The notes: generated from the sequence alone by a model not told the origin. DNA of 64,000 bases from Myxococcales bacterium (GCA_016709545.1 JADJMO010000001.1:632656-696655); one strand, 5' to 3'. Numbered from the stretch's first letter, positions 43,128-51,961 are shown. A program made the numbers and translations.

Positions 43128-44909
43128 ATGCACCGCAACCGCTTCTGGCTGGCCCTTCTCGGTTCGACGGCGCTCGTCGGCGGTTGCAGCCCCGACAGCT
43201 CGGGCACTCCCGATGCGGACGCAGGCGGCACCGAGGCGTGCGCAAACGTCGAGGCCCTGCGTGCCACCTGTTCGCCGCTGCCCGAGAGGTTCGACGCGTC
43301 CACGACTCTCGTGAAGGGGTGCTACCGCGCGAGCAAGACCCCCGTCCTGGGCGCCGACGTGACTCTCACGATCGCGCCGGGCGTCACCATCCTCTTCGCC
43401 GAGAACGCGGGTCTTCACGTGAGCGCGAAGCAGGCGCTCGTCGCCGCGGGCACCAAAGAGGAGCCGATCTGCCTCACCGGCGACAAGGCGCTGCGCGGTA
43501 GCTGGGACGGGGTGACCCTCGGGCGGACCGAGGGTGCAGACGATCGGCTCGACTACGTCACCATCGAGTACGCGGGCAGCACGAAGAGCGACGCTGAGGC
43601 AGCGGGCATCAAGGTCGTGTCCGACAGCCGGATCGCGCGAGTGAGCCTCACGCACACCACGGTGCGCGAGAGCCAAGGCTTTGGCCTCTATCTGGTGGGC
43701 AGCGCGGAGACGCCCGCGTTCGGGGGCAACACCTTCACGAAGAACAGCCTCGGACCCGCCAGCGTGGACTCGGACGTCGCTGGCCTGCTCGACGCCACTT
43801 CGAAGTACGGTGGCAATGGCGTCGACGAGGTCAGGGTGCGGACCAACCGCCTCTCGAAGAACCTCACATGGAGGGCCATCGGTGTCCCCTTCCACCTGTC
43901 GGGCAATCTGAGCGTCGTCGCGCCCTGGGTCCTCGAGGCGCCGACCACGCTGATCATGTCCGCGGATTCCTGGATCAGCGTCAACGGAGACGTCGCGGGG
44001 TTGCGCGCCGTCGGCACCGCCGACAAGCCAGTCCTGTTCACGGGCGAGACCAAGACGCGCGGAGCATGGGAGGCTCTCCGGTTCGACGGCACCAACAACG
44101 CCACCAATCGCCTCGAGTACGTCACGGTCGAATACGGCGGGGGCACCAAGCACGACGCCGCCGGCGCGGGCGTCAAGGCGATCGCCGACAGCCACGGGGT
44201 GACGTTGAGTCTATCGAACACCACCATCCGCGAATGCGAGGGCTTCGGGCTCTACCTGGCGGGGAGCGCGGTGACGCCGACCTTCGCGAAGAACATCTTC
44301 ACCAAGAACGGGCTCGGGCCGGTGAGCGTGGGTTCGCAAGCCGTCCACCAGCTGGAGACCAGCTCGACGTACACGGGCAACGTCGTCGACCACTTGAGGG
44401 TGCCGGGTGACCGCGTGGGCAAGACCGTCACCTGGCTGGACCTCGGGGTGCCCTACGAGCTCGAGGGCAACATCCACGTCGATCTCGTCTGGACCCTCTC
44501 GCCGGGAGTCACCCTGCTCATGGCGAAGGATTCCTGGATCAGCGTGGCCGGCGACGCCGCAGGCCTCAGCGCGGTCGGTTCGGCGGTCAAGCCGATCACG
44601 ATCAGCGGCATCGAAAAGACAAAGGGCTTCTGGCACGGCATCGTCTTCGACGCGACGCTCAACGCAGCGAACGCGCTCGCCTACGCCACGGTCGAGTACG
44701 GCGGCTCGCTCGGAGGAGGAGGCGAGCGGGGCATGATCCAGGCGCATGCCGACAGCCATGGCGTCGTCATCAGCGTCAAGAACTCCACCATCCGGAACAG
44801 CGGTCAGTACGGCATCTGGCTCGGAGCGAGCGCCAAGTACAACAGCGACATCGAGACGAGCAACACGTTCGCGAACAACACCTCGGGCAACGTGTTCAAG
44901 GACCTGTGA
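43128..44909 (+). CDS. Lipoprotein with three parallel beta-helix repeat modules
   Basis: A 593-residue lipoprotein (lipobox VGGCSP at about residue 20; GGAG before ATG 43128). It consists of a short Cys-rich head and three similar modules of about 190 residues, each containing a WISV.GD.AGL.AVG..KP strand series, a W..L.FD.T.NA.N.L.Y.TVEYGG unit and an STI R.. .G.GLYL segment. This is a right-handed beta-helix of the pectate-lyase/PbH1 type without clear catalytic residues, so adhesion or polysaccharide binding is likely. It shows internal triplication of one ancestral unit. Confidence 0.88.
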   Translation: MHRNRFWLALLGSTALVGGCSPDSSGTPDADAGGTEACANVEALRATCSPLPERFDASTTLVKGCYRASKTPVLGADVTLTIAPGVTILFAENAGLHVSAKQALVAAGTKEEPICLTGDKALRGSWDGVTLGRTEGADDRLDYVTIEYAGSTKSDAEAAGIKVVSDSRIARVSLTHTTVRESQGFGLYLVGSAETPAFGGNTFTKNSLGPASVDSDVAGLLDATSKYGGNGVDEVRVRTNRLSKNLTWRAIGVPFHLSGNLSVVAPWVLEAPTTLIMSADSWISVNGDVAGLRAVGTADKPVLFTGETKTRGAWEALRFDGTNNATNRLEYVTVEYGGGTKHDAAGAGVKAIADSHGVTLSLSNTTIRECEGFGLYLAGSAVTPTFAKNIFTKNGLGPVSVGSQAVHQLETSSTYTGNVVDHLRVPGDRVGKTVTWLDLGVPYELEGNIHVDLVWTLSPGVTLLMAKDSWISVAGDAAGLSAVGSAVKPITISGIEKTKGFWHGIVFDATLNAANALAYATVEYGGSLGGGGERGMIQAHADSHGVVISVKNSTIRNSGQYGIWLGASAKYNSDIETSNTFANNTSGNVFKDL

Positions 44910-45040
44910 CTCGGCCGCTCCAACCTCCTACAAGGCAAGCGCGGTCTGCTTTCCGCAGCCGCCGCGCGCGTCGAGCAGGCGGAGGCCGGCATCGTCTCCG
45001 ACCGCCGTGCGTCGACGCCGACGAGCACGATGGGAGGACC

Positions 45041-45493
45041 TCAGAGCGCCTTCACCATGAACAGGCAGGGGTTCCCACCCCAGAGGTCGAGCCGCTCCTC
45101 GAGCGGCAGGAACCCGACGCCCTCGTAGAACGCTCGCGTCCGCGCGTACTCCGCGTTGGGCCGCGCCGGCCCGAGCGTCTTGACGTGCAGGAGCCTCACC
45201 CCCGCCGCCCGCGCCGCCGCCTCGACGGCCGCGACCAGCGCCCGCCCGACCCCTCGGCGGTGCGGCTCCACGGCGGCGAGGATGTGCACCTCCCAGCTCG
45301 TCGCGAAGTGCACCCGTACGCTCACGGAGCCCACCGCGCGCGCGCCGTCGAAGGCCGCCCAGGTGGGCATGTGGCGCACGTCCGCCACATACTCGACGAG
45401 CGAGCTCTCGATCCCGAACCACGCAGGGAGGCTGCGCAGGATCCGCTCCGCGGTGGGGGCGAACTCCGCGCCGTCGACGTGCCGAAGGTCCAT
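45041..45493 (-). CDS. GNAT-family N-acetyltransferase
   Basis: A 150-residue GNAT acetyltransferase. The acetyl-CoA binding motif A is visible as VEPHRRGVGRALVAAVEAAA, preceded by the strand WEVHILA and followed by a typical C-terminal FYEGVGFLPLEERLD. It uses acetyl-CoA to acetylate an amine; the substrate is not deducible. The 131 bases between the beta-helix lipoprotein and this convergent gene hold no other gene. Confidence 0.87.
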   Translation of the reverse strand: MDLRHVDGAEFAPTAERILRSLPAWFGIESSLVEYVADVRHMPTWAAFDGARAVGSVSVRVHFATSWEVHILAAVEPHRRGVGRALVAAVEAAARAAGVRLLHVKTLGPARPNAEYARTRAFYEGVGFLPLEERLDLWGGNPCLFMVKAL

Positions 45494-46160
45494 CGGGCCT
45501 CGCTACCGCGGGCCCGACGGCCTGCCCAGGCGGCGTCGTGTCTCACCAGACCCGAGAGCAGGAACCTCGGTCTGTAAGTGCCGAGCCACGTGGCGGCAAC
45601 ATGCTTGGGCTACCTACCCTCATTGGTCGAAGATCAGCGCCGAGCGCGTCGAAGGGGATGATCCGCGCGCGTCTCGCAGCGTGCGTCATTCCACGTTGCC
45701 CGTGCGCAAGCTGCTCCCGACCGGAGGCGTGGGCTACCGGCAGAAGTCCGACGACATCGTCGCGGCATTTCGGAGCGATTCGAACGCCTCGACGTTGGCG
45801 TCGATGGGCAGGACGCTCACTCCGGCCGCGCAAGAGGCCAGTGAGCATCGGCATGGCGAGATACAGGGTCGCCGGCCGGCTGCTGGACGCCCCGCATCGG
45901 TGATCGGCTCTTCGCTGCACCCGGCGCGAGATCTGACGTCGCGTGGGCCATCAACGTCTGGCACGAGCCGGTGCGCGTTCCGGCTTCGGTTGCTGAAGCC
46001 GCCGCCATCCTGCGCCCTCGGACCGCGGTGGAGCTCGCCGCTCTCGCCGTCACGGGCTGCGCTCGCTCGCGAATCGCGTCCCGCAGGCGGAGACCGCGCT
46101 CCCCGTCTTTCCCGACCGGCCCAAGGACCACCGCCCGGCTCCTGGATCATGACGGGCGAA
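45494..46160. other. Degraded region with unidentified gene fragments
   Basis: About 670 bases with no intact gene. Plus-strand sequence near 45905-46065 reads as protein-like (SDVAWAINVWHEPVRVPAS) but without a start, and minus-strand sequence near 45735-45830 reads CAAGVSVLPIDANVEAFES, which resembles the end of a small toxin-type (PIN-like) protein. Both lack neighbours in frame. The region looks like remains of disrupted genes next to the partial DUF1624 copy. Confidence 0.4.
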
Positions 46161-46345
46161 GCCGCGCTCGATCCGCTCTGGATGTCGCTCGGTTTCTCTG
46201 GCTATCGCCCGTGGCTTGCCGCGGGCGCCGCGATCGCGCTCCTTTCGTGGCCGTGCTGGCGCTACCGCCGCTACAAGGCCGCGCACCCGGACGGGTGGAC
46301 CCGCTACGTGTGAAGTAGTCCTCGCCGTCGACGGGCAAGAGCACA
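46161..46345 (+). pseudogene. Internally deleted partial copy of the DUF1624 gene
   Basis: Bases 46161-46211 match 41914-41964, and 46211-46313 match 42621-42723, with few differences; the homology continues into the start of the TMEM175 remnant (to about 46345). The intervening 657 bases of the source are missing; 657 is divisible by three, so the copied reading frame stays open and ends with WRYRRYKAAHPDGWTRYV and TGA at 46311-46313. No start or membrane N-terminus remains, so it is a non-functional fragment. On the minus strand right after it (46346-46382) a lipoprotein-signal-like start (MAGWAVVLTVALVCSC) is cut off by this copy. Confidence 0.85.
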
Positions 46346-46357
46346 CGAGCGCGACGG

Positions 46358-46969
46358 TCAGCACGACCGCCCAACCGGCCATGTCCGCGAGCTCGGCGCC
46401 GGCCCGAATGAATCATCCCGGGGAAGACCGCCGCCACGGTGAAGTCGCACCTGGCGCTGGTCACCGACTCGGACGGTGAGCACGGCGGTTCCTGGACGCC
46501 CACCAGGCCAGGTCGCGATCGCGCGCAGCCGCACCTTCGATCGGCCCGCGGCGTCGATGACGCACTCGAGCTCGGCCGCTCGGAGAAATTGGGGCCGAAC
46601 GGTTCGATTCTTCGGAGTGTCGTGGGCGCTTCCTCCGTAGGTGGCGCACGCCGTCTTGAGGGGTGCACTGCCCTCGGCTTCGGCCACGATCTCGAGGCGA
46701 CCCTTCTCGGCGATCTCGTGGATCTCGCTGTACCCCGTGTCCGCGACGATATCGATGCTGAAGCGGATCGTCTTCCCTTCGGTGTCGATGTCGAGAACCG
46801 GAGCGGTCGCGCCGAGCAGGTCGATCTTTCCGACCGGCCGACCGCGCGGGGTCGTCAGGTGGGAGAGCACCGCGATCAAACCCATGAACAGCGCGAATCC
46901 CAGGACCGTGAGGATCGTCCAGAGCTTCCAGCGCGAGGGCGGTCTTCCAAGCGCCGCGGACTCGGTCAC
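46358..46969 (-). CDS. Membrane-anchored protein of unknown function, 3' end possibly damaged
   Basis: Begins at GTG 46969 (VTESAALGRPPSRWKLW) with one membrane segment (TILTVLGFALFMGLIAVL) and a beta-rich extracytoplasmic domain (GKIDLLGATAPVLDIDTE, SEIHEIAEKGRLEIVAEAEG, TACATYGGSAHD). After about residue 170 the sequence turns basic, and the minus frame one base over reads CDFTVAAVFPG, so a small indel or the rearrangement at 46345 may have altered the C-terminus. No family is recognised. An upstream extension to 47134 in the same frame is not supported. Confidence 0.5.
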   Translation of the reverse strand: MTESAALGRPPSRWKLWTILTVLGFALFMGLIAVLSHLTTPRGRPVGKIDLLGATAPVLDIDTEGKTIRFSIDIVADTGYSEIHEIAEKGRLEIVAEAEGSAPLKTACATYGGSAHDTPKNRTVRPQFLRAAELECVIDAAGRSKVRLRAIATWPGGRPGTAVLTVRVGDQRQVRLHRGGGLPRDDSFGPAPSSRTWPVGRSC

Positions 46970-47081
46970 GCTCGCGATCCTAGCTCCAAGCGCGGCGATC
47001 GAGCCAACATAGCTGCGCGCCCGAAGTTCCTGCCGAGATGGCGCGCCGGGGCCCGCGAGCGAAGACGCCCCGAGTAAGGAG

Positions 47082-47348
47082 CTACTCCCTCTCCAGCTTG
47101 GAGTGCCTCGCGCGAAGCTCTGCGTAGCAGTCATCGCAGACGACCGTCATCTGGTTGAACTCCTTGAACTCGTCCGTCATCTCGCCCTCGCGCAGAAAGA
47201 GCCGCTCGCACGCGTCGCACCAGGCCTGGAGGTCGTCGGGCTCGGAGCTGTTCTCGACGAACCCGACGGCGTGGTCCTTGGCAGGCAGCATGTGGCCGCA
47301 CACCACCGCCGCGGTCCGCCCGCCGTGCGTTCCACACTTGATGATCAA
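47082..47348 (-). CDS. Small Cys-rich zinc-binding protein
   Basis: An 88-residue soluble protein with conserved Cys/His pairs: KCGTHGGRTAAVVCGHML near the start, WCDACERLF in the middle and VVCDDCYAEL near the end. These would coordinate one or two zinc ions. It has a ...GFVENSSEPDDLQAWC... middle segment seen in many small bacterial zinc proteins of unknown function. The gene is intact, and lies immediately beside damaged sequence on its upstream side. Confidence 0.7.
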   Translation of the reverse strand: MIIKCGTHGGRTAAVVCGHMLPAKDHAVGFVENSSEPDDLQAWCDACERLFLREGEMTDEFKEFNQMTVVCDDCYAELRARHSKLERE

Positions 47349-47448
47349 CGGGCTTTGGTCGCCATGGCCGCCCGAGGTGAGCGTAGCGCGCTCGTCCGCC
47401 GATGCGGTAACCCGCGGAGGACGCTTGGGATCGCACGCTCGCCGCTCG

Positions 47449-47524
47449 GCGCGGCCGAACTCGGGGGCCTTCTCGGCGTCTCGGACTTCTCCTGGTCGGA
47501 CATGTCCTTGCCGTTCTTGGCGAC
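47449..47524 (-). pseudogene. Degraded fragment of the 34491-34778 gene
   Basis: Minus-strand sequence here matches about bases 34567-34672 (reading CGGCCGAACTCGGGGGCCTT on the plus strand), but with two deletions of about 12 and 18 bases and a frame change. Only the middle of the Cys protein is represented. The rest of the 47349-47705 gap has no gene that I can support. Confidence 0.7.
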
Positions 47525-47705
47525 CTACTCACCTGCGACGACGAAGGCGGAGCTCCCGGCGAGCACGCACCCATCGGCGGTGATGCTCTCCGCGAGCCCG
47601 GGGATCGCGGTGTGCTGCGCGCGCCACGTCTTCGTCACCTGTTCTCGCTACCACGGAGGATGCGGCGTCGCGGCGGAGCGAATCTCCAGAGAGAGCGTGC
47701 GCCGT

Positions 47706-50700
47706 TCAAGGTCCGAGGCCGCGCGGCCGGGATGCGGTCCGCCGCCTCGCCCGCGTGAGGGCGAGCACCGCGAGCCCCAACCACGCGGGCGCGCCGGGGA
47801 GACCGACCTGCTCGATCGCGCACCCGCCGTCCGTGGCCGCGACCTGGGTCTCGCAGCGGCCGGTGGCCGTGTCGCACGCGAAGCCGGCCGCGCACTCGTC
47901 GCTCTTGCCGCAGCTCGAGAGGCACGCGCCGAGCGCGCACGCGTACGGCGCGCACTCGTACACCGCCGCGGCCGTGTCGCACGAAGCGCCCGCGCCGCTG
48001 CAGGTCGAGGGGCCCTTCAGCGTGCTCGGTCCGGTGCAGACGCTCGGGGCGCACTGGTCGCCGGCGCGGATCGGGCGGCAGGCCCCCGAGCCGCAGGTCG
48101 TCGAGCACCGCGCGGCGTCGCACTCCTTTCGCAGGTCGAGCCCCGGCTCCGCGGTGCAGGTGCCGACCAGGCCCGGCACGACGCAGGAGTGGCACTTCTC
48201 CTTGCACGCTCGGTCGCAGCAGACGCCGTCCGAGCAGTGCCCGGTCGCGCACTCGCTGTCGACCGTGCAGAGGCGCAGCCCGCCGGCGATGGCGGGGGCA
48301 CCGGCGTCGGTGACCGGCGGGAGGCAGGCGCCGGATCGGCACGAGGTCCCGGTGGCGCAGTCCGTGTCGCTCGTGCAGCTGGCCGCGCAGCCGGTCCCGT
48401 CGCACGCGTACGGTGCGCAGGAAGCGGTCGTGACCTCGCAGGCGCCCGACGCGCCGCAGGCAGCGGTCGTCGCGACGCCGAGCGAACAAGTCGGCTTCGG
48501 GCAGGCGATCCGCGCGCCGTGGGGCGCTCCCGTGACGGCGCCACAGGTGCCGGGCGCGCTCGGGCGATCGCACGCCTCGCACTGGCCGGCGCACGCGCGA
48601 TCGCAGCACGCGCCGTCGACGCAGAACCCGCTCGAGCACTCGGAGCCGGCGGCGCACTTGCCGCCGACGGTCGACTTGCCGACGCACGCGCCGGTCGCGT
48701 CGCAGCGCGCGTCGGTCGCGCAGTCCGCGTCGGTCGTGCACTTGGCTGCGCAGGCGCCGCCGACGCACGCGTAGGTGCCGCACGGCACCGGGCTCGAGGC
48801 CGTGCAGGCGCCACTCCCGTCGCAGTGACCGACGGGCACCGCGCGCCCCGATCCGTCGCAGCTGGCCGCGCCGCAGGTCGTCGTGACGCCGGGGGCGGTG
48901 CAGGCCGTGGTCGTCGTGCCGTCGCAGGTGCTCGCGCAGGGGCCGGTTCCACCGCAAGCGGTCCGCGCGCCGACCGGAGCGCCGCTCACCGGCGAGCACG
49001 TGCCCTCCTTGCCCTTGAGGTTGCAGGCCTCGCACTGTCCGGTGCACGAGGTCGCGCAGCAGACGCCGTCGACGCACGCGCCGGCCGCGCAGTCGGTCGA
49101 GGCGACACACGCGCCGCCGAGCGCCAGGCCGAGCGCAGGGTCGTACACGTAGACGAAGCTGGGCGGGCTCGAGACGGCGAGGCGCGCGCCCGAGACGGCG
49201 AGGCTCCTGCCGAAGTTGGTGGAGCTCGCGTCGGAGGGCGCGATCGTGCGGACGAGCGACCAGGTCGTGCCGGTGCGCTTGAACGCGAAGACCCGGCCCT
49301 GCCCGCCCGCGGCGGCCGGCGCGCCGACGAAGGCGGTGTTGCCGTCGGCCGACAGCGCGACCGCGGTGCCGGCCTGCCCCGCGACCGGGGGCGCCGTGAA
49401 CAGCTTGGCTTGCTCGGTGAACCCGGTCCCGCCGGCGACGAAGACGTACGCCTGGCCGCTCGGGTCGGTCCCCACGAGCTTCCCGGGCGCGCCCACCAGC
49501 AGCGTCGAGCCGGCGAGCGCGAGCCGCTGGCCGAAGGCGTCGCCCGAGAGCGTGTCGCTGCCGACGAGCGTGGCGTCGTACGACCAGCTCGTGCCGGTCC
49601 GGCGGTACGAGTAGGCCTTGTCGGAGATGCAGCCGACCGCGGCGAGGTCGCCGTCCGTCGCGACGTCCCAGCCGAAGTACTCCGTGGCGCTCGGCGGCGT
49701 GAGCTTGGCCTGCTGGGTGTAGACGGTGCCCGCGGCCGGGGAGAAGACGTAGGCCGCGCCGGCCGCGCCCGACGTGCTCCGCGCACCCACGATCACGCTG
49801 TTGCTCGAGGCGCCGATGGCGAAGCCGAACTGATCGTCCGCGGCCGCGCTCGCCGGCTTGAGCAGCGCGGTGTAGGCGCTGGTCGAGAACGCGTAGCCGA
49901 ACACGCCTCCGGCCCAGGTCGAGGAGCCGTACGAGAAGCGGATGTCCCCGACGAGCACACTCCCATCGGTCGCGAACCCGAGCGCGTCGCCGAAGGCCCC
50001 GAACGAGTCCGTGCCCCCGGAGCTGACCGGGAGGGTGACGCGCCCGCTCGGCGACCAGTCGCTCGCGCTTCGCCGATACAGCACCACGGCCGCCTCGGAG
50101 CCGCCCGGGATGGGCTGGGCCTCCTTGATCGCGAGCTTGTCGGTCGTCATCGCGATCGCCTGGCCGAAGCCGGCTCCGCCCGACACGTCCGCGGAGAGCT
50201 TGGTCTCGGTGCCCGAGGAGACGATGGGATCGATCGCGATGGGGTACAGGGCGCCGCGGTCGTCGATCACGAGCTCGAGGCGGGGACCTGCGGCGCGAAA
50301 GCGCGACGGCAAGACCCTGCCGCTGGCGTCCTTGGCGGCGAGCTCGCTGAAGGTGAGCCACAAGGCCTGGTCGACGAAGACGAAGGCCGCGACGCCATCG
50401 CTCGGCACGCGCACCGTCACCGGTCTCGTGCCGTGGTCGAGGGTGAGCGTGACGGCGAGCTCACCCTCACCGTCCGGTCGGCGCGCGAGGTCGTAGCCGA
50501 GCTCGAGCCCGCGTGCGCCCCCCACCCACCACTCACGCACGCCGTCGCGGTCGAGGATCGCGCGGCCGTCACGGCGGGTGGGCGTCGCCTTCGAGAGGGT
50601 GCGAGGGGCGCCGGCCCGCCCGATGGCCGTCGTCGCGAGGCTCCCGCCGGCCCGCTCGAGGCGGAGGCCCCCCGGCTCCAGCCGCGCGCCTTCGATGGCC

Positions 50701-50798
50701 ACCGACGCGGTGGGTGGCAGCGGCGAAGGGGCGGGGGCGCGGTCGCTGCAGGCAAGGAGCAGGGGGCACGTCGCGACGAGGAGGAGGGGGCGCGCCAT
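47706..50798 (-). CDS. Large FG-GAP/Cys-rich MYXO-CTERM surface lipoprotein
   Basis: A 1030-residue protein. ATG 50798 gives a lipoprotein signal (MARPLLLVATCPLLLACS, Cys 17). About residues 195-560 hold FG-GAP/integrin-like propeller repeats (GASSNSVIVGARSTSG, GQRLALAGSTLLVGAPG, GRSLAVSGARLAVSS). The second half is a long Cys-rich array with repeats such as CVDGVCCATSCTGQCEACN and CDGSGACTASSPVPCG. It ends with GAPAWLGLAVLALTRARRR, a helix plus Arg cluster as in MYXO-CTERM sorted proteins. It is likely displayed on the outer surface. Sequence at 49168-49238 of this gene is duplicated just upstream at 50942-51012. Confidence 0.9.
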   Translation of the reverse strand: MARPLLLVATCPLLLACSDRAPAPSPLPPTASVAIEGARLEPGGLRLERAGGSLATTAIGRAGAPRTLSKATPTRRDGRAILDRDGVREWWVGGARGLELGYDLARRPDGEGELAVTLTLDHGTRPVTVRVPSDGVAAFVFVDQALWLTFSELAAKDASGRVLPSRFRAAGPRLELVIDDRGALYPIAIDPIVSSGTETKLSADVSGGAGFGQAIAMTTDKLAIKEAQPIPGGSEAAVVLYRRSASDWSPSGRVTLPVSSGGTDSFGAFGDALGFATDGSVLVGDIRFSYGSSTWAGGVFGYAFSTSAYTALLKPASAAADDQFGFAIGASSNSVIVGARSTSGAAGAAYVFSPAAGTVYTQQAKLTPPSATEYFGWDVATDGDLAAVGCISDKAYSYRRTGTSWSYDATLVGSDTLSGDAFGQRLALAGSTLLVGAPGKLVGTDPSGQAYVFVAGGTGFTEQAKLFTAPPVAGQAGTAVALSADGNTAFVGAPAAAGGQGRVFAFKRTGTTWSLVRTIAPSDASSTNFGRSLAVSGARLAVSSPPSFVYVYDPALGLALGGACVASTDCAAGACVDGVCCATSCTGQCEACNLKGKEGTCSPVSGAPVGARTACGGTGPCASTCDGTTTTACTAPGVTTTCGAASCDGSGRAVPVGHCDGSGACTASSPVPCGTYACVGGACAAKCTTDADCATDARCDATGACVGKSTVGGKCAAGSECSSGFCVDGACCDRACAGQCEACDRPSAPGTCGAVTGAPHGARIACPKPTCSLGVATTAACGASGACEVTTASCAPYACDGTGCAASCTSDTDCATGTSCRSGACLPPVTDAGAPAIAGGLRLCTVDSECATGHCSDGVCCDRACKEKCHSCVVPGLVGTCTAEPGLDLRKECDAARCSTTCGSGACRPIRAGDQCAPSVCTGPSTLKGPSTCSGAGASCDTAAAVYECAPYACALGACLSSCGKSDECAAGFACDTATGRCETQVAATDGGCAIEQVGLPGAPAWLGLAVLALTRARRRTASRPRGLGP

Positions 50799-50842
50799 CG
50801 GCCGACGATATCCGGTTTTCCCATGGGAAGCTGGAGCGGCGG

Positions 50843-51037
50843 GTGGACGACTTCCAGAGGGTCGACGGGCGATGGCCGGTGGGCTCGTGGTCCGGAGTCG
50901 ACTCCGCCCGCATCCAGAGTCGACTCCGCCTGGTCGGTCTCCTCGAGACGGCGAGGCGCGCGCCCGAGACCGCGAGGCTCCTGCCGAAGTTGGTCGAGCT
51001 CGCGTCGGAGGGTGGACGATCTTCAGACGGTCGACGG
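50843..51037. repeat. Repeat mosaic upstream of the FG-GAP gene
   Basis: This non-coding stretch holds a 71-base copy (50942-51012) of 49168-49238 with two substitutions (G to C at two places), flanked by a direct repeat: GTGGACGACTTCCAGAGGGT at 50843 and GTGGACGATCTTCAGACGGT at 51012. Two GAGTCGACTC palindromes (within 50894-50905 and at 50917-50926) lie between. The second direct repeat overlaps the zeta toxin 3' end. Confidence 0.8.
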
Positions 51038-51658
51038 TGTCGGACGCAAATCGATGAGTCCCGCATGACGCGCAAGGCCCTGGGTCGCGTCGGCCACCCA
51101 CTGCGGCAGGGCGCCGTAGACCTTGCGGAGCGTGCCGTCCTGAGTGCGGGCACAGAGACGGGCCTCCTCGTCGTCGATCGAGTTGTCGTACAGATACACG
51201 CGGTCGGCGATCGCGAGCACCGCAGGCAGGTTGGCCATCGCCCGCTCGTATCGGCCAACGATCTTCTCGATCGGGACGGTGTGGCCGCCATCCATGACGC
51301 GCCCAGCGACCCGTGCAGCGTTGATCCTCGGATCGGACGTGCTCACGAAGAAGACCCGCACGAAGTACCCCGCTGCCCGTGCCCGTTCGAGGAAGTCCAC
51401 CTTCTCGGTCGACGACAGCACCGTTTCGAACGCGATGCCCAACCTCGACGACAACAGCTCGTTGCGGCGGGCCTCTGTCCATTGTGCGGCCGCGAGAACG
51501 GCTTCGGGAGAGTTCCAATCGCCGAAACGCTCCCGCGCGACGTCGTCGGGATTCAGGTATTCGACGCCCTCGCTCCAGCGCTCTTGCCGCAGCCTCACCG
51601 TGATCGTGGTCTTCCCGGCGCCGTTCGGGCCGGCGATGACCAACAACGCTGGCTTCAC
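51023..51658 (-). CDS. Zeta-toxin-family kinase (toxin of a toxin-antitoxin pair)
   Basis: A 211-residue P-loop kinase starting at GTG 51658. Walker A is GPNGAGKT (residues 10-17), followed by YLNPDDVARE with the general-base Asp and FETVLSS, all typical of zeta/PezT-like kinases, which phosphorylate UDP-N-acetylglucosamine or related substrates and poison cell-wall synthesis. The C-terminal half (FVRVFFVSTSDPRINAARVAGR, GGHTVPIEKIVGRY) also matches the family. The start overlaps the antitoxin stop by four bases (GTGA). The chain end (LIDLRPTPSTV) is encoded partly by the repeat mosaic, so it may be altered. Confidence 0.85.
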   Translation of the reverse strand: MKPALLVIAGPNGAGKTTITVRLRQERWSEGVEYLNPDDVARERFGDWNSPEAVLAAAQWTEARRNELLSSRLGIAFETVLSSTEKVDFLERARAAGYFVRVFFVSTSDPRINAARVAGRVMDGGHTVPIEKIVGRYERAMANLPAVLAIADRVYLYDNSIDDEEARLCARTQDGTLRKVYGALPQWVADATQGLARHAGLIDLRPTPSTV

Positions 51659-51849
51659 TTCGCGACTCTCGCTGCCCGTTCGCCTTCGAGCCGGCGCCGG
51701 TCCTCCGCAATCCGCGCGTGAAGCCGTTCCAGGGCCGCCGCACGCCGTCGCGGAACGTCCTCGAAAGCCTCGTGCGCGAGACGCTGCAGATCCTCGTCCG
51801 TCGGCTCGTAGTCCGGATCGGCGAGGTTCACTTTGCGCGCATCGGCCAT
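51655..51849 (-). CDS. Putative antitoxin of the zeta-toxin pair
   Basis: A 64-residue protein (MADARKVNLADPDYEPTDED..., ending in a Lys/Arg/Glu helix RIAEDRRRLEGERAARVAK) whose stop overlaps the toxin GTG. Order antitoxin-then-toxin with coupled translation is normal for these modules. It does not resemble the three-helix epsilon antitoxin closely, and its DNA-binding ability is unknown. Size and gene order are the only evidence for the antitoxin role. Confidence 0.65.
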   Translation of the reverse strand: MADARKVNLADPDYEPTDEDLQRLAHEAFEDVPRRRAAALERLHARIAEDRRRLEGERAARVAK

Positions 51850-51961
51850 GCTCGGATTGTAGCCGACCCACGACCTGCCGACGATGCCACTGGTACCGCG
51901 CGCGCACCGGCGGCTGGCACGACGTGGACTTCCCCCGGTACTCCGTGCGAGAGATCGTCCC

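Noticed and set aside
46590..46610. GTTCGATTC-like sequence that recalls a tRNA T-arm.
   Set aside because: It lies within a coding frame and no complete clover-leaf could be drawn.
50894..50926. GAGTCGACTC palindromes as operators.
   Set aside because: They lie inside a duplicated, non-coding repeat mosaic and could just be SalI-like sequence coincidences.
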